From Brevibacterium sp. 239c (GTDB lineage Bacteria > Actinomycetota > Actinomycetes > Actinomycetales > Brevibacteriaceae): a stretch of DNA of 64,000 nt. Shown piece by piece: positions 17,769-29,719 of the stretch. Each line of letters begins with the position of its first letter. The stretch's first letter is position 1. The stretch is from the NCBI RefSeq assembly GCF_900169365.1, contig NZ_FXZH01000009.1:1-64000 (forward strand). Direction: 5' to 3'. The translations under genes and the position numbers were made by a program. The notes under the pieces are model-generated. The model ran no database searches, had not been told where the DNA came from, and worked only from the letters and a program-made list of their open reading frames with translations.

Positions 17769-17820
17769 TGTGTTCGGGCGGTCACTCTCACCTCGATTCA
17801 CGAGGCGTTTGACATGTGGG

Positions 17821-18027
17821 TCAGTACTGACGAGCGACACGCTCCAGTGACTTCCGCACCGTCACGAACGAGACCATCACCAGCCCGATCAGGGCGAGGA
17901 TGACGGCCACAGCTTCGATGGCGAAGGCGAAGTCGACGATGATCGGAAAGAACCCGGCAGCCATGAAACCAAGCAGGGCGACCATCGTCAGTGCTGTGGC
18001 TGTAGTGAAATACGTGGAACCATTCAT
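17821..18027 (-). CDS. Small two-helix membrane protein
   Basis: A 68-residue hypothetical protein with two hydrophobic segments (about residues 8-28 and 32-56) and a basic C-terminus ending RKSLERVARQY. It has a convincing GGAG ribosome site eight bases before the ATG and its own strong downstream hairpin, so it is likely expressed as a single-gene unit. I recognise no family. Confidence 0.75.
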   Translation of the reverse strand: MNGSTYFTTATALTMVALLGFMAAGFFPIIVDFAFAIEAVAVILALIGLVMVSFVTVRKSLERVARQY

Positions 18028-18156
18028 TATTCATCTCCTTCTTCCTTACAGAAAGAGTAGACCCGAATGAGACGTACGTCACTAGGAATTTCCCGAAAGT
18101 TCCCTCTGCACCGCACTTACCCTTCGGTATCGATCAGATGTGGGACCGCAGGCTGG

Positions 18157-18471
18157 TCACGCGTCACCGCGTGCGTCGATGGCTTCCTCTAAGCGTTCGA
18201 GTTTGCCGTCGATCTCTCCGGTGTAGCCGGGACGAATATCGGCCTTCAGGACCAGGGCCACTCGCGACCCGAACTCGCCGACGACGTCGGTGGCCTCTTT
18301 GACCACAGCGAATACCTCATCCCACTCACCTTCGATCGTGGTGAACATCGAATCGGTGCGGTGCGGCAGGCCGGAACGCCGAACGACTTCCACGGCTGCG
18401 GCGACCGCGTCGTGGACCGACGCGTCCGCGTTGTCACCCCCGCTGGGAGCGACGGAGAATGCAACGAGCAT
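18157..18471 (-). CDS. MTH1187-family thiamine-binding protein
   Basis: A 104-residue protein of the MTH1187/YkoF-like (PF01910) family. The block LVAFSVAPSG at the N-terminus, VRRSGLPHRTDSMFTTIEGEWDEVF in the middle and ALVLKADIRPGYTG near the end are characteristic. Members form small ferredoxin-like alpha/beta tetramers that bind thiamine or its pyrimidine precursor in the cytosol. It lies directly downstream of the thiolase gene on the same strand (39 bases), so co-transcription is possible. Confidence 0.88.
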   Translation of the reverse strand: MLVAFSVAPSGGDNADASVHDAVAAAVEVVRRSGLPHRTDSMFTTIEGEWDEVFAVVKEATDVVGEFGSRVALVLKADIRPGYTGEIDGKLERLEEAIDARGDA

Positions 18472-18510
18472 GATGCTCTCCTCTCGGATCTATCTCGGAT
18501 CAGATCTATG

Positions 18511-19701
18511 TCAGTTCTGTGCAGGTACGGTCACGATGAGTGAGTCACCCTGGCCGCCGCCACCGCAGAGAGCGGCGACACCGGTGCCACCACCTCGGCG
18601 CTGGAGCTCGAGTGCAAGGGTCAGCACGATACGGGCACCGGAGGCCCCGATGGGGTGGCCGAGTGCGACCGCGCCGCCATTGACGTTGACCTTGTCCGGG
18701 TCGACTCCCAGGTCCTTCGAACTTGCCAGCCCGACTGCGGCGAAGGCCTCGTTGATCTCGTAGAGGTCGAAGGAATCGGCAGCGATGCCTTCCTTCTTCG
18801 CAGCAGCCTGGATCGCCTGCGAGGGCTGATGCTGGAGCGTGGAGTCGGGACCTGCCGTCCAACCATGGGATCGGATCTCAGCGAGAATCGGGGCACCGAG
18901 CTCTTCGGCCTTCTCCCGAGACATGACGACGACTGCACACGCACCGTCTGAGATCTGGGAGGCGCTTCCTGCTGTGATCGTGCCGTCCTTGCGGAAGGCA
19001 GGGCGCAGCTTGGCCATCGACTCAGGTGTGGTTTCGGCACGCACGCCCTCATCGGTGGATACAGTCACGTCGCCCTTGCGACCGGAGATGGTGACTGCTT
19101 CAACTTCGTCGCCGAATTTGCCCGATTCCCAGGCCTGGGCCGCACGCTGATGCGAACGGGCCGCGAAGGCATCCTGCTCTTCACGGGAGAATTCGAAGTC
19201 ACCCGCGTTGGCCTCTTCGGTCAGGCCGCCCATGGCCTGATCAGTGAAGGCGTCCCACAGTCCGTCGTAGTCCATATGGTCCTTGACGACGACGTCACCG
19301 TATTTGTACCCCGAACGCGACTTCTCCAGCAGGTGGGGAGCCAGACTCATCGACTCCTGTCCACCGGCGACGACGACATCATATTCGCCAGCCCGTACCA
19401 GCTGGGCCGCTTGTGTGATCGCATTGATGCCCGACAGGCACAGCTTGTTCACGGTGACACCTGGTACGTTCATGGGGATGCCGGCTTCGACTGCGGCCTG
19501 ACGCGCGGGTCCCTGACCGAGCCCGGCCTGCAGGACCTGGCCCATGATGACGTACTCGACGTCCTCACCCTTGATGCCCGCACGATCCAATGCACCTGCG
19601 ATGGCCTTGCCGCCCAGCTGCACAGCAGTCAACGATGACAGGCCTCCCTGCAGACGTCCGAAAGGCGTGCGGGCACCCGCGACGATCACTGCTTCAGTCA
19701 T
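18511..19701 (-). CDS. Acetyl-CoA C-acetyltransferase (thiolase)
   Basis: A 396-residue thiolase II that condenses two acetyl-CoA to acetoacetyl-CoA or cleaves beta-ketoacyl-CoA. The nucleophile is Cys88 (NKLCLSG). The catalytic His is in [10 protein letters not shown] at 348-357, and the acid/base Cys379 is in CGGGGQGDS. The length matches FadA4-type enzymes, and its position near nucS and murA corresponds to the Rv1323 neighbourhood as I recall it. It is divergent from the coiled-coil gene across 228 bases, a region in which I could not define a promoter. Confidence 0.95.
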   Translation of the reverse strand: MTEAVIVAGARTPFGRLQGGLSSLTAVQLGGKAIAGALDRAGIKGEDVEYVIMGQVLQAGLGQGPARQAAVEAGIPMNVPGVTVNKLCLSGINAITQAAQLVRAGEYDVVVAGGQESMSLAPHLLEKSRSGYKYGDVVVKDHMDYDGLWDAFTDQAMGGLTEEANAGDFEFSREEQDAFAARSHQRAAQAWESGKFGDEVEAVTISGRKGDVTVSTDEGVRAETTPESMAKLRPAFRKDGTITAGSASQISDGACAVVVMSREKAEELGAPILAEIRSHGWTAGPDSTLQHQPSQAIQAAAKKEGIAADSFDLYEINEAFAAVGLASSKDLGVDPDKVNVNGGAVALGHPIGASGARIVLTLALELQRRGGGTGVAALCGGGGQGDSLIVTVPAQN

Positions 19702-19929
19702 ATTCTCTCCTCAGATATTTGCACCCCGCCAACGAGCAGGGAAGTCAATGGAATGCTGCCTGTTCCAAGGGTAGTCCAGCTGTCTGTGGCCTCAGTCACG
19801 GGGGCTGTGTCACATCGTGACAGGACACGTCCACACTTGGGAATTCGCACCCAACACTCATAGTGAGTCCGTTAGAGTAGGGGGTGGACGATTTGACCAC
19901 ATCCCTTGACACGACAGGAGTCCGCTTCA

Positions 19930-21498
19930 GTGACGCCCACCGAAGAATTCCGCACAGCGATGCGCGGCTACGAAAAAAGTGAAGTAGATTCTCGCCTGCA
20001 GCAGCTGCGAACCGAGGTCGAGTCCGTTCGTAAGGCCCTCTCCGATGCCCGCAGTCAGGTCATCAACGCTGATCGCGCGAAACTTCAGATCGCCGGGGAG
20101 CTCTCCGAAGCGAAGGCTCAGCTGAAGAAGGCGGCCAATGACAGCGCCGAGGCTGCCGGTCCTCCCGGAAGCCGCATCGACCATCTGCTCAAGATCGCGG
20201 AGTCGCAGGCACGCGAGACGCTGTCTCAGGCGAACTCCGATGCAGAGACCATCCGCAACAAGGCACGCGCCGAAGCTGCGTCTGCCCGTGCCCGGATGCA
20301 CACAGAGAGCAACGACACGCTGTCCAATGCCCGCTCGGAAGCCGACGCGATCATCAGTTCGGCCGAGCTGCGCGCCGACGAGACGGTGAAGGCCGCCGAG
20401 AAGCGTGCTGCTGAAATCAAAGCGACCGCGGAACGTGAGTACAACCAGGCCAAGGAAGCCAATGAGGCGGCCACGAAGGAAGCCCGCGAGAGCCTCGAGC
20501 ACGAGCTCGCTGAACTCAAGGCCACCTCGGAGAAGCAGGCTGCTGACCTGCGCGCCGAAGCCAAGCTTCAGGCCGATGAGTCGATCAGCACCGCGCAGGC
20601 CCAGGCCGATGAACTTCTCGCCGCAGCCAAGGCTCGTGATGAGGCATCGACGAAGGCTGCCGACGAACTCGATGTCGAGCTAGCTGGCAAACGCCAGGCC
20701 GCCGAGACCGATCGCAAGAAGCGCTACGACTCCGCCCAGATTGAGAACAAGAAGCTCATCGACGAAGCCCAGGCGCGTGCTGCCAAGGCAGATGCCGAGG
20801 CTAAGGAAGCTGCAGAGCGGGCGGAGACGACCCGCTCGGATGCGGTGAAGAAGGCCGACGACATCATTGCCGACGGCAAGACTCGTGCGCAGACTCTCAT
20901 CAGCGAAGCCCGAGCAACGGCCGAGGCCACAATCGAGGAGTCCGCAGCCGAAGCCAAGCGCAACGTGGCATCGGCACAGTCTCAGGTCGATCTGCTGACC
21001 AAACAGCGCAAGACGATCACAGCCCAGCTCGATCAGCTCCGCTCGCTGTTCGCGATGCCCGGTGTCATGGGCGGCGATTCCGTCGATCCGGCCAAGGCAG
21101 AATCCGCATCCCACGCCACTGAACAGATCGCCGATGAGGAGGAGCTCGCCGACCTTCTGGCCGAGGATCCCGAGGAAGCAGACGAGGCGGATGACATCGC
21201 TGCCGACGACGCAGATGCCGGTGCACAGGGCACGGACGGTTCCACCGACGCAGCTGCCTCGGCGATTTCCACGAGCACCGAGGAAGCCCCAGGCAAGGAC
21301 GCCGCAGCAGCATCTGAATCTCAGGCAGCCGAGTCTGAGACTGATGCAGCCGACGCAGCTGAAGAGGACGAGGACGCAGAGGACTCCGAGCTGCCTAACG
21401 GAGCCACCGACGCTGACACGATTGCAATCGACGCTCAGGTCTCAGGAGCGAAGAACAAGAACACCAAGGCGTCGCGGTCGAAGAACTCGCTGCGCTGA
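19930..21498 (+). CDS. Long coiled-coil, DivIVA-like N-terminus
   Basis: A 522-residue, mostly helical protein. The first 30 residues (FRTAMRGYEKSEVDSRLQQL) resemble the DivIVA/Wag31 N-terminal domain that binds curved membranes. Residues 30-370 are an uninterrupted Ala/Glu/Lys-rich coiled coil with heptads. The C-terminal 130 residues are strongly acidic and disordered, ending in a basic cluster (KNTKASRSKNSLR). GTG at 19930 was chosen because AGGAG lies ten bases upstream; an in-frame TTG at 19906 lies upstream of that site. A role in polar growth or as a cytoskeletal scaffold is inferred from the architecture. Confidence 0.75.
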   Translation: MTPTEEFRTAMRGYEKSEVDSRLQQLRTEVESVRKALSDARSQVINADRAKLQIAGELSEAKAQLKKAANDSAEAAGPPGSRIDHLLKIAESQARETLSQANSDAETIRNKARAEAASARARMHTESNDTLSNARSEADAIISSAELRADETVKAAEKRAAEIKATAEREYNQAKEANEAATKEARESLEHELAELKATSEKQAADLRAEAKLQADESISTAQAQADELLAAAKARDEASTKAADELDVELAGKRQAAETDRKKRYDSAQIENKKLIDEAQARAAKADAEAKEAAERAETTRSDAVKKADDIIADGKTRAQTLISEARATAEATIEESAAEAKRNVASAQSQVDLLTKQRKTITAQLDQLRSLFAMPGVMGGDSVDPAKAESASHATEQIADEEELADLLAEDPEEADEADDIAADDADAGAQGTDGSTDAAASAISTSTEEAPGKDAAAASESQAAESETDAADAAEEDEDAEDSELPNGATDADTIAIDAQVSGAKNKNTKASRSKNSLR

Positions 21499-21530
21499 GG
21501 TCTAAGCTCTCAGAGCACCCGTTCTATTGA

Positions 21531-21565
21531 AAAAGGGGCCAGTTCACAATGAACTGGCCCCTTTT
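21531..21565 (+). terminator. Rho-independent terminator
   Basis: AAAAGGGGCCAGTTCA at 21531-21546 pairs perfectly with 21550-21565 around a three-base loop. The 3' arm ends in TTTT. It lies 32 bases after the coiled-coil gene. Confidence 0.9.
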
Positions 21566-21643
21566 CAGATCCCAATTTCGGCCTTAGAAATCCCGCCCGC
21601 AGGCCTTGAGATCACTCCGCCTACAAGTGAGCCCAGTACTCCG

Positions 21644-21940
21644 TCATCGGAATTTCTGAAAGCATCTCGAGTGCCAGTGTCGACGCGAGTCCACGCCCAC
21701 CTCGGTGCCATATCTTGCGGTCTGTCGCCAGGCGACGATATGCGGAGTCGAAGATGCCACGTCCTGTCCGCACCCAGGACAGACATAGATCTTGTCCTGC
21801 GAATTGCCGGCGACGTTCTGCACCGACCATGTGCCATCAGGCAGATCTCGGCTTGTGCGCAGCCCATTGACGGAATCGGAGAGCTCTCGTGGGGTCTGCT
21901 GCCATTTGTTTTTGCGACGCGAGGAGGTAGATCGTGGCAT
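21644..21940 (-). CDS. Small zinc-ribbon-like protein divergent from nucS
   Basis: A 98-residue protein with a basic N-terminus ([11 protein letters not shown]), a CPGCGQ knuckle near residues 54-59, PHIVAW, then an HWHSRC motif near the C-terminus. Cys and His spacing suggests a single zinc site. From memory, similar short proteins, sometimes annotated loosely as ATP/GTP-binding, sit head-to-head with nucS in many actinobacteria. Only 30 bases separate the two starts, so the promoters must overlap. Function is unknown; a role with NucS is an attractive guess. Confidence 0.78.
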   Translation of the reverse strand: MPRSTSSRRKNKWQQTPRELSDSVNGLRTSRDLPDGTWSVQNVAGNSQDKIYVCPGCGQDVASSTPHIVAWRQTARYGTEVGVDSRRHWHSRCFQKFR

Positions 21941-21970
21941 CTGCCCATTCTCTCACGTAGGGTAAAGCGC

Positions 21971-22666
21971 GTGCGTCTCGTCATTGCTAAGTGTTCCGTA
22001 GATTATGCTGGTCGTCTGACCGCCCATCTGCCCATGGCCACCCGTCTCATCATGATCAAGGCCGACGGCTCGATCCTCATCCATTCGGATGGCGGATCGT
22101 ATAAGCCTCTGAATTGGATGACTCCCCCGTGCTCGATCAAAATCACTGATCCGAGCCAAGAGCAGGCAGATGCGGGTCTGGTCGAGCTATGGACAGTCTC
22201 GCAGGCTAAGACCGGTGACAAGCTCGTCATCTCCATCGCCGAGGTGATCGCCGATGACCAGCATGAGTTCGGCATTGACCCCGGACTGGTCAAAGACGGA
22301 GTCGAAGCCCATCTGCAAGAGCTGCTGGCAGAGCACATCGAGACTCTCGGGGACGGCTACAGCTTGGTCCGGCGTGAGTACATGACGGCCATCGGTCCCG
22401 TCGACATTCTGGCCCGGGATCACGGTCACAAGTCGGTGGCAGTGGAGATCAAACGCCGCGGTGACATTGACGGCGTGGAGCAGCTGACCAGGTATCTGGA
22501 GCTGATGAATCGCGACCCGCTGCTCACCCCTGTACAGGGAGTGTTCGCCGCTCAGGAGATCAAGCCCCAGGCCAGGACCTTGGCCGAGGACCGTGGCATC
22601 CGCTGTGTCGTTCTCGACTACGATGCGCTGCGCGGCATGGACGACCCAGACTCGCGACTGTTCTGA
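21971..22666 (+). CDS. nucS: Endonuclease NucS (EndoMS mismatch-specific nuclease)
   Basis: A 231-residue NucS that cuts both strands at mismatches and supplies mismatch repair in actinobacteria lacking MutS/MutL. The N-terminal dimerisation domain begins [15 protein letters not shown]. The RecB-like nuclease domain has GPVDILARD and VAVEIKRRG, which hold the catalytic Asp, Glu and Lys. The C-terminus ends DPDSRLF, consistent with a clamp-binding tail. The frame is open back to 21527, through the terminator and the opposing gene, so GTG at 21971 is the start. It converges on murA with 20 bases between. Confidence 0.94.
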   Translation: MRLVIAKCSVDYAGRLTAHLPMATRLIMIKADGSILIHSDGGSYKPLNWMTPPCSIKITDPSQEQADAGLVELWTVSQAKTGDKLVISIAEVIADDQHEFGIDPGLVKDGVEAHLQELLAEHIETLGDGYSLVRREYMTAIGPVDILARDHGHKSVAVEIKRRGDIDGVEQLTRYLELMNRDPLLTPVQGVFAAQEIKPQARTLAEDRGIRCVVLDYDALRGMDDPDSRLF

Positions 22667-22686
22667 GTTCTGCTCGAAGCCGAACT

Positions 22687-24000
22687 CTATTCGAAGCTGA
22701 GGATGTCGGCTTTTTCGACGCGTTCGATGTTGGCGCCAAGAGTGCGCAGATTCGACACGAAGTTCTCGTAACCTCGTTCGATGTGGTCGATGCCGGAGAC
22801 CTCAGTGATTCCCACGGCCCGCAGGCCCGCCATCACCAGACCGGCACCGGCGCGGATGTCTGAGGCTTCCACCTCGGCGCCGGACAGACTCTCAGCACCG
22901 GTGATCAGAGCATGGTTTCCGTCAATTCGCACCTTCGCACCCAATCGGGCAATTTCCTGGACGAACCTCCAACGAGCTTCGAACAGGTTCTCCGAGAGCA
23001 GACCGACCCCGTCGGCCACGGAGTTCAGTGCGATGACGAATGGTTGGAGATCTGTGGGGAACCCGGGGAACGGCATCGTCGCGACGCGAATCGCGTGTGG
23101 CCGTTCGGCACCGACGACGCGGAATCCTTTGCCACGGGTGCCATCTCCCAATTCGATCTCGCCGAGGTCGTCGACCGTGGCACCCGAATCGCGCAGCTTG
23201 ATGGCGATGTTGGGCATCAGATCGAGTCCAACGCCTTTGACGGTCACATCTCCGCCGGACAGGGCAGCACCGAAGGCATAGGTCCCGGCGACGATCCGAT
23301 CCCCCACCGTTCGGTGGTCGACTGGCCGGAGTTCGTCGACACCGGTGATGGTGATGTCGGCGGTTCCGATCCCATTGATCTGGGCGCCCATGTCTACGAG
23401 CATTGAGCAGATGTCGACGATCTCTGGCTCTTTGGCCGCGTTCGAGATCGTCGTCACGCCGTGTGCCAGCGTCGCTGCCATCACCAGGTTCTCTGTGGCC
23501 CCGACGGAGGGGAATTCGAGCACGATGTCAGTCCCACGAAGACCATTCGGGGCTTCCGCGACGAAGTAACCGTGGTCCAGGTGCACCGTTGCACCGAGGG
23601 CTTCGAGGCCGGCCTGATGCATGTCCAGACCGCGGGAACCGATCGCATCGCCACCGGGCAGCGCCACATGTGCCGAACGCATCCGTGCGGTCAGGGGTCC
23701 AAGCACGGAGATGGATGCACGCATGGCCCGTACAAGTTCGTAGTCGGCCTGGATTCCGACCTCGGCGGGAACGTCGATGCTGACGACTCCCCGATCGGCG
23801 TCGTAGTCAACGTCGCAGCCCAGCCGGATGAGCAGCTGGACCATGATGCGCACATCGAGGATCGCCGGCACATTGGTGATCGTCGTCTTGCCGACGGCAA
23901 GGAGACTGGCCGCCATCAGTTTGAGAACGCTGTTCTTAGCTCCCCTGATATCGACTTCGCCTAGCAGTCGACTCGGACCGGTCAAGCGAAAGACATCCAT
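22687..24000 (-). CDS. murA: UDP-N-acetylglucosamine 1-carboxyvinyltransferase
   Basis: A 437-residue MurA catalysing the first committed step of peptidoglycan synthesis, transfer of enolpyruvate to UDP-GlcNAc. Motifs include [13 protein letters not shown] at residues 19-31, [13 protein letters not shown] near 91 and FPTDLQPF. The catalytic loop reads [13 protein letters not shown], with Asp118 where E. coli has Cys115. That substitution is known in mycobacteria and makes the enzyme insensitive to fosfomycin. It follows the DUF2550 gene with a one-base overlap, at the end of the atp block. Confidence 0.96.
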   Translation of the reverse strand: MDVFRLTGPSRLLGEVDIRGAKNSVLKLMAASLLAVGKTTITNVPAILDVRIMVQLLIRLGCDVDYDADRGVVSIDVPAEVGIQADYELVRAMRASISVLGPLTARMRSAHVALPGGDAIGSRGLDMHQAGLEALGATVHLDHGYFVAEAPNGLRGTDIVLEFPSVGATENLVMAATLAHGVTTISNAAKEPEIVDICSMLVDMGAQINGIGTADITITGVDELRPVDHRTVGDRIVAGTYAFGAALSGGDVTVKGVGLDLMPNIAIKLRDSGATVDDLGEIELGDGTRGKGFRVVGAERPHAIRVATMPFPGFPTDLQPFVIALNSVADGVGLLSENLFEARWRFVQEIARLGAKVRIDGNHALITGAESLSGAEVEASDIRAGAGLVMAGLRAVGITEVSGIDHIERGYENFVSNLRTLGANIERVEKADILSFE

Positions 24001-24467
24001 CAGGTGAACCTTCCCATCGTCGGGTTGAAGCCGGGGGGCGATGATTCCAGCCAGGAGGCCATCGTGGACAGCGATTCGGTGTCCATGGCCAAAGATACGG
24101 AACGGGGTCGACCGTCGGCCTTCCCATAGGAGCAGTCCACCACAACGGCATCGGGCAGCACGGAGTACTGTTCACCGGACGTGGGTTTGCGGCGGACGAG
24201 GATATCAAGATCGGCGCGCGGGAGACGGACTGCGGCACGACGAGTCAGTGCGAATACGGGGTACCAGTCCAGTGAGGCCACTGAGAACACTGCTACACCC
24301 AGACGCCAACGTGGGCGAGAAGAGGATTCCTCGCCCACGTTGATGGAACAATCAAAAGCACCGGACAGCTTCGAAATCGACCGACGTCGAATCGTCACAA
24401 CAACGATCAGCGCGAGGGCGAGTCCTACTAACGAGAGCAGAACGATCAGCAGGACGGAAGGGTTCAC
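24000..24467 (-). CDS. DUF2550 family membrane protein
   Basis: A 155-residue protein with one N-terminal transmembrane segment (about residues 4-26) followed by a basic stretch (IRRRSIS) and a cytoplasmic PH-like domain containing [21 protein letters not shown] and [14 protein letters not shown]. This fits DUF2550, which sits directly after atpC in many actinobacteria. GTG at 24467 is preferred as it keeps the family length; the frame is open to 24611 through atpC. No strong ribosome site is visible. Function is unknown; its position between atpC and murA is conserved. Confidence 0.82.
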   Translation of the reverse strand: MNPSVLLIVLLSLVGLALALIVVVTIRRRSISKLSGAFDCSINVGEESSSRPRWRLGVAVFSVASLDWYPVFALTRRAAVRLPRADLDILVRRKPTSGEQYSVLPDAVVVDCSYGKADGRPRSVSLAMDTESLSTMASWLESSPPGFNPTMGRFT

Positions 24468-24489
24468 AGTTGCCAGTTTAATTGACGGA

Positions 24490-24750
24490 TCAGAGAAGTT
24501 CGGCCTGATCAGCGGCAATGATAACGCGATTATTCTCAACAGACAGGAAACCACCATCGGCCTTAACCCGAATGGTCTCCTCATCTGTCGTGAGAATACG
24601 CGCCTCACCATCGGCTACGACACCCAATACAGGCTCGTGGCCTGGAAGGATACCGATATCGCCGTCCGAGGTACGGGCGATGACGCGCTTGGCCTCACCA
24701 ACCCATACCTCTTGGTCGGCTGCTACGACGTTCACATCGAGGACAGCCAT
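24490..24750 (-). CDS. atpC: ATP synthase F1 subunit epsilon
   Basis: An 86-residue epsilon subunit. It contains the beta-sandwich core (VNVVAADQEVWVGEA, GDIGILPGHEPVLG, VKADGGFLSVENNRV) and ends right after it, lacking the C-terminal helical hairpin that inhibits ATP hydrolysis in longer homologues. Short forms are common in Micrococcales. It starts three bases after the atpD stop. It is the last gene of the synthase operon. Confidence 0.95.
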   Translation of the reverse strand: MAVLDVNVVAADQEVWVGEAKRVIARTSDGDIGILPGHEPVLGVVADGEARILTTDEETIRVKADGGFLSVENNRVIIAADQAELL

Positions 24751-24753
24751 GGC

Positions 24754-26229
<1,476 letters not shown>

Positions 26230-27162
26230 TCAGTCGCCGGCTGATGATGCCGCAAGGGCATCGGCCCCACCGACGATCTCGGTGAGTTCCTGGGTGATTT
26301 CCGCCTGGCGAGCCGTGTTGGCCAACCGGGTGTAGGTCTTGATGAGGTCGTCCGCGTTATCGGTCGCCGTCTTCATCGCAGCCTGACGCGAGGCCTGCTC
26401 GGATGCCGATGCACTCAGCAACGCTGCCAGGACTCGAGAGTCGATGTATCGCGGCAACAGCGAGTCCAAGACGGCCTCGGCGCTGGGTTCGAACTCATAG
26501 AGTGGGAACGCAGCCGCATCGTTCGCGGGTGCGGACTCGCCGCCGGTGGCGACTTCGTCCGCGTCAACGACCTCAAGCGGAAGCAGACGCCGGTATTCCG
26601 GATCGTGCTTGACGCTCGAGACGAACTTCGTGAAGACGATGTAGATCTCATCCACACCGTTCTCAGCGGATTCGGTATTGAAGCTCTGCAACAGGGCCTC
26701 ACCGATCTCCCGGGCTTTCTCAGCCGTCGGAGTCTCGGAGATTCCAGTCCAGGCCTGAACAATCGCTCGGTCGCGGAAGGTGTAGTAGTTCTCAGCCTTC
26801 CCGCCGACGGTGAAGAGCGAAACGTCTTTGCCTTCGCTGTGCAGAAGCCGAATGAGTTCCTCGGCTTCGCGCAGCAGGTTCGCGGAGTAGGCTCCTGCGA
26901 ATCCGCGATCCGGGCCCACGACGAGAACAGCAGCACGGCTGACGTTCTCAGGCTCGGATGTCAACACGTGGTCGACGTTGGACTCGCTGGCCACCGCAGA
27001 GACCGCGCGGGTCAATGCATTGGCGTAGGGGCTGGCAGCCTGCGAACGGGCAATGGCCTTCTGAATCCGTGAAGCAGCGATGAGCTCCATGGCCTTGAAG
27101 ATCTTCCTCAAGGACGACGTAGAGCGGATCTTCTGTTTGAAGACCCTCTGCTGGGCTCCCAT
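26230..27162 (-). CDS. atpG: ATP synthase F1 subunit gamma
   Basis: A 310-residue central stalk subunit. The N-terminal helix [21 protein letters not shown] and the C-terminal helix with [17 protein letters not shown] form the rotor coiled coil. [21 protein letters not shown] in the Rossmann-like part is typical. The length fits the actinobacterial form. AAGGAAG precedes the ATG. Confidence 0.97.
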   Translation of the reverse strand: MGAQQRVFKQKIRSTSSLRKIFKAMELIAASRIQKAIARSQAASPYANALTRAVSAVASESNVDHVLTSEPENVSRAAVLVVGPDRGFAGAYSANLLREAEELIRLLHSEGKDVSLFTVGGKAENYYTFRDRAIVQAWTGISETPTAEKAREIGEALLQSFNTESAENGVDEIYIVFTKFVSSVKHDPEYRRLLPLEVVDADEVATGGESAPANDAAAFPLYEFEPSAEAVLDSLLPRYIDSRVLAALLSASASEQASRQAAMKTATDNADDLIKTYTRLANTARQAEITQELTEIVGGADALAASSAGD

Positions 27163-27193
27163 CAGTTCTTCCTTTCGCTGTTACGGATCAGGT

Positions 27194-28828
27194 TCAACGC
27201 TTCTGCCGAACGATCTTTTCCTGCTCGACCTCGTCCGAAGACGCAGTGGCGGTTTCTTCGCTGCCGGCCTGGGATCCGCTGGAATCGGAGGTGACGAAGT
27301 TCTTGGTGAACTCGGCCAACACGTTCTCCAGCTCAGCCGAAGTGTCATCATCGAGCTTGAGCGTCTCACGAATGGTCGTGAAGATGCCGGTCTTGCGCTC
27401 GAGGTGATCGTGAAGCTCTGATTCGAACTTCAGCACATCGGAGATCGGAATCTCGTCGAGGTAGCCGTGGGTACCGGCGAAGATCGACACGGTCTGCTTC
27501 TCAAACGACATCGGCGAGAACTGAGACTGCTTGAGCAGCTCGGTCAGACGAGCACCGCGAGCCAGGTCGCGCTTGGTCGTCTCGTCGAGGTCCGAGGCGA
27601 ACATCGCGAACGCTTCGAGGGAACGATACTGAGCCAAGGAGATCTTCAGAGTACCGGAGACGCTCTTGAGCGCCTTCGTCTGAGCGGCACCGCCGACGCG
27701 GGAGACGGACACACCGACGTCGACAGCTGGACGCTGACCGGCGTTGAAGAGGTCCGATTGCAAGAAGATCTGACCGTCGGTGATCGAGATCACGTTGGTC
27801 GGAATGAAGGCGCCAACGTCGTTGGCCTTGGTCTCAATGATCGGCAAGCCGGTCATTGAACCGCCGCCGAACTCATCGGAGAGCTTCGCGCAACGCTCGA
27901 GCAGACGCGAGTGCAAGTAGAAGACGTCACCTGGGAATGCCTCACGGCCCGGCGGACGACGCAGCAGCAGAGATACCGCACGGTAGGCCTCAGCCTGCTT
28001 CGACAGATCGTCGAACACGATGAGGACGTGCTTGCCCTCGTACATCCAGTGCTGGCCGATGGCCGAACCGGAGTAGGGAGCGAGGTACTTGAAACCTGCG
28101 GAGTCAGAAGCAGGCGAGGACACGATCGTGGTGTATTCCAGTGCGCCCGCTTCTTCGAGCGAACGACGGACACCGGCGATGGTGGAGCCCTTCTGGCCGA
28201 TGGCAACGTAGATGCAGCGAACCTGCTTCTTCGGATCGCCGGTCTCCCAGTTGGCCTTCTGGTTGATGATCGTGTCGATGGCCAGAGCTGTCTTACCCGT
28301 CTTGCGGTCACCAATGACGAGCTGACGCTGGCCACGACCGACAGGGATCATGGCATCGATGCTCTTGTAGCCGGTCTGCAGAGGTTCGCGAACCTCCTGG
28401 CGATCCATCACACCTGCGGCCTGGAGCTCAAGCTCACGACGACCGACGGTCTCGACCTCGCCGAGTCCGTCGACCGGGTGACCCAGAGGATCGACCACGC
28501 GACCGAGGTATCCGTCACCGACTGGAATGGAGAGTACCTCACCGGTGCGGTAGACGTTCTGCTCCGCGGCGATTCCGGCGAACTCGCCGAGGATGACGAC
28601 GCCGATCTCGCGCTCGTCGAGGTTCTGTGCCAAGCCCAGTGTGCCATCTTCGAACCGAAGGAGTTCGTTGGCCATTGTGCCGGGCAGGCCCGAGACGTGG
28701 GCGATTCCGTCACCTGCGGTGACAACCTTGCCGACCTCGGACTTTACCGAGCTCTCGGGGTTGTACGAGTCAACGAACTTCCCGAGAGCGTCCCGGATCT
28801 CTTCCGGGCGAATTGTCAGTTCCGCCAT
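27194..28828 (-). CDS. atpA: ATP synthase F1 subunit alpha
   Basis: A 544-residue regulatory alpha subunit. The P-loop GDRKTGKTA lies near residue 172, and the alpha signature [17 protein letters not shown] is present. The N-terminal region [16 protein letters not shown] and the core follow the family. The C-terminus has a disordered extension rich in Ser, Gly and Glu (about the last 35 residues), a longer C-terminal tail than in E. coli and typical of actinobacteria. Confidence 0.98.
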   Translation of the reverse strand: MAELTIRPEEIRDALGKFVDSYNPESSVKSEVGKVVTAGDGIAHVSGLPGTMANELLRFEDGTLGLAQNLDEREIGVVILGEFAGIAAEQNVYRTGEVLSIPVGDGYLGRVVDPLGHPVDGLGEVETVGRRELELQAAGVMDRQEVREPLQTGYKSIDAMIPVGRGQRQLVIGDRKTGKTALAIDTIINQKANWETGDPKKQVRCIYVAIGQKGSTIAGVRRSLEEAGALEYTTIVSSPASDSAGFKYLAPYSGSAIGQHWMYEGKHVLIVFDDLSKQAEAYRAVSLLLRRPPGREAFPGDVFYLHSRLLERCAKLSDEFGGGSMTGLPIIETKANDVGAFIPTNVISITDGQIFLQSDLFNAGQRPAVDVGVSVSRVGGAAQTKALKSVSGTLKISLAQYRSLEAFAMFASDLDETTKRDLARGARLTELLKQSQFSPMSFEKQTVSIFAGTHGYLDEIPISDVLKFESELHDHLERKTGIFTTIRETLKLDDDTSAELENVLAEFTKNFVTSDSSGSQAGSEETATASSDEVEQEKIVRQKR

Positions 28829-28912
28829 CTGGTTTCCCTGCTTCCTTTACTCAAAACTTGCGTCCGACGACCGATGGGCCGCCTGTGCTGCCGGACTGGC
28901 CGGCACCTCAAT

Positions 28913-29719
28913 TTAACTTGCGAGCTTACGCTGAACTTCGGCCAGACGATCAGCCACTGTTGAGCTCATCATCTCATCGCCGACCTGAACGCGGACTCCC
29001 CCGACGACTGCGGGGTCGACCTGGACGTTGAGTACAAGGTCGCGTCCATAGCTGGCGGACAGAGCGGCCGTCAGTTTCTGGGTCTGAGCTTCGCTCAACG
29101 GTTTGGCAACGGTGACTTCGGCGACTGAGCGCTGCTGTCGTGCCGCGAGGATATCGCTGTACTGATCCAGGGCCTTCGCCACGCGGAGTCCGCGCGGGAA
29201 CAGAACGGCCTGCTCGATCAGCGTGATGGTGTCGGCCTGTGCCTTACCTGCCAGCAAGTCTGCGATGAGCGCACGCTTGGTCGACGCAGAGGCATCGGAT
29301 TCCAAGGCGCGCGCCAGTTCATGTTCGCTTTCGCACAGACGGGCGAAGCGGAAGACTTCCTCTTCCACCTGACCGAGTTGACCGGATACCTGAGCGGCAG
29401 CAGCGATGGCTGTCACTCCGGCAACCTCAAGGCTGGTCACCAAGTCCTGAGTCCTGGCCCAGCGCTGGCTCACTGCCAGTTCACTCAGACGCAGGACCGT
29501 CTCGGTGGTCCGAGTCGAGAACAGAGTCCGCAGCAGCTGCTGCTTCTTCTCAGCCGACTCGGACGAGTCAGCCAAGGCCTTACGCAGCGTCACATTCTCA
29601 GCGAGAACAGCAACGATGGCCAGCTCACCCGCACCGATTTCACGCGCGTCGCCGCGGGAGATCTCGGCATTGGCGGTTTCAAGTACGGCCTGCAGGGACA
29701 ATCTGCTCGACTGGAGCAT
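28913..29719 (-). CDS. atpH: ATP synthase F1 subunit delta
   Basis: A 268-residue delta (OSCP) subunit joining F1 to the peripheral stalk. The N-terminal helical domain is extended relative to E. coli, and the C-terminal part has the family block VTVAKPLSEAQTQKL and DLVLNVQVDPAVVGGVRVQVGDEMM. ATG at 29719 was preferred over the adjacent GTG at 29722, because AGGGGG then lies four bases upstream. Its ATG shares one base with the atpF stop. Confidence 0.96.
   Translation of the reverse strand: MLQSSRLSLQAVLETANAEISRGDAREIGAGELAIVAVLAENVTLRKALADSSESAEKKQQLLRTLFSTRTTETVLRLSELAVSQRWARTQDLVTSLEVAGVTAIAAAAQVSGQLGQVEEEVFRFARLCESEHELARALESDASASTKRALIADLLAGKAQADTITLIEQAVLFPRGLRVAKALDQYSDILAARQQRSVAEVTVAKPLSEAQTQKLTAALSASYGRDLVLNVQVDPAVVGGVRVQVGDEMMSSTVADRLAEVQRKLAS

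Noticed and set aside
19838..19880. SigR-type promoter before the coiled-coil gene
   Set aside because: GGAAT and GTT are present but 26 bases apart, far outside the accepted spacing.
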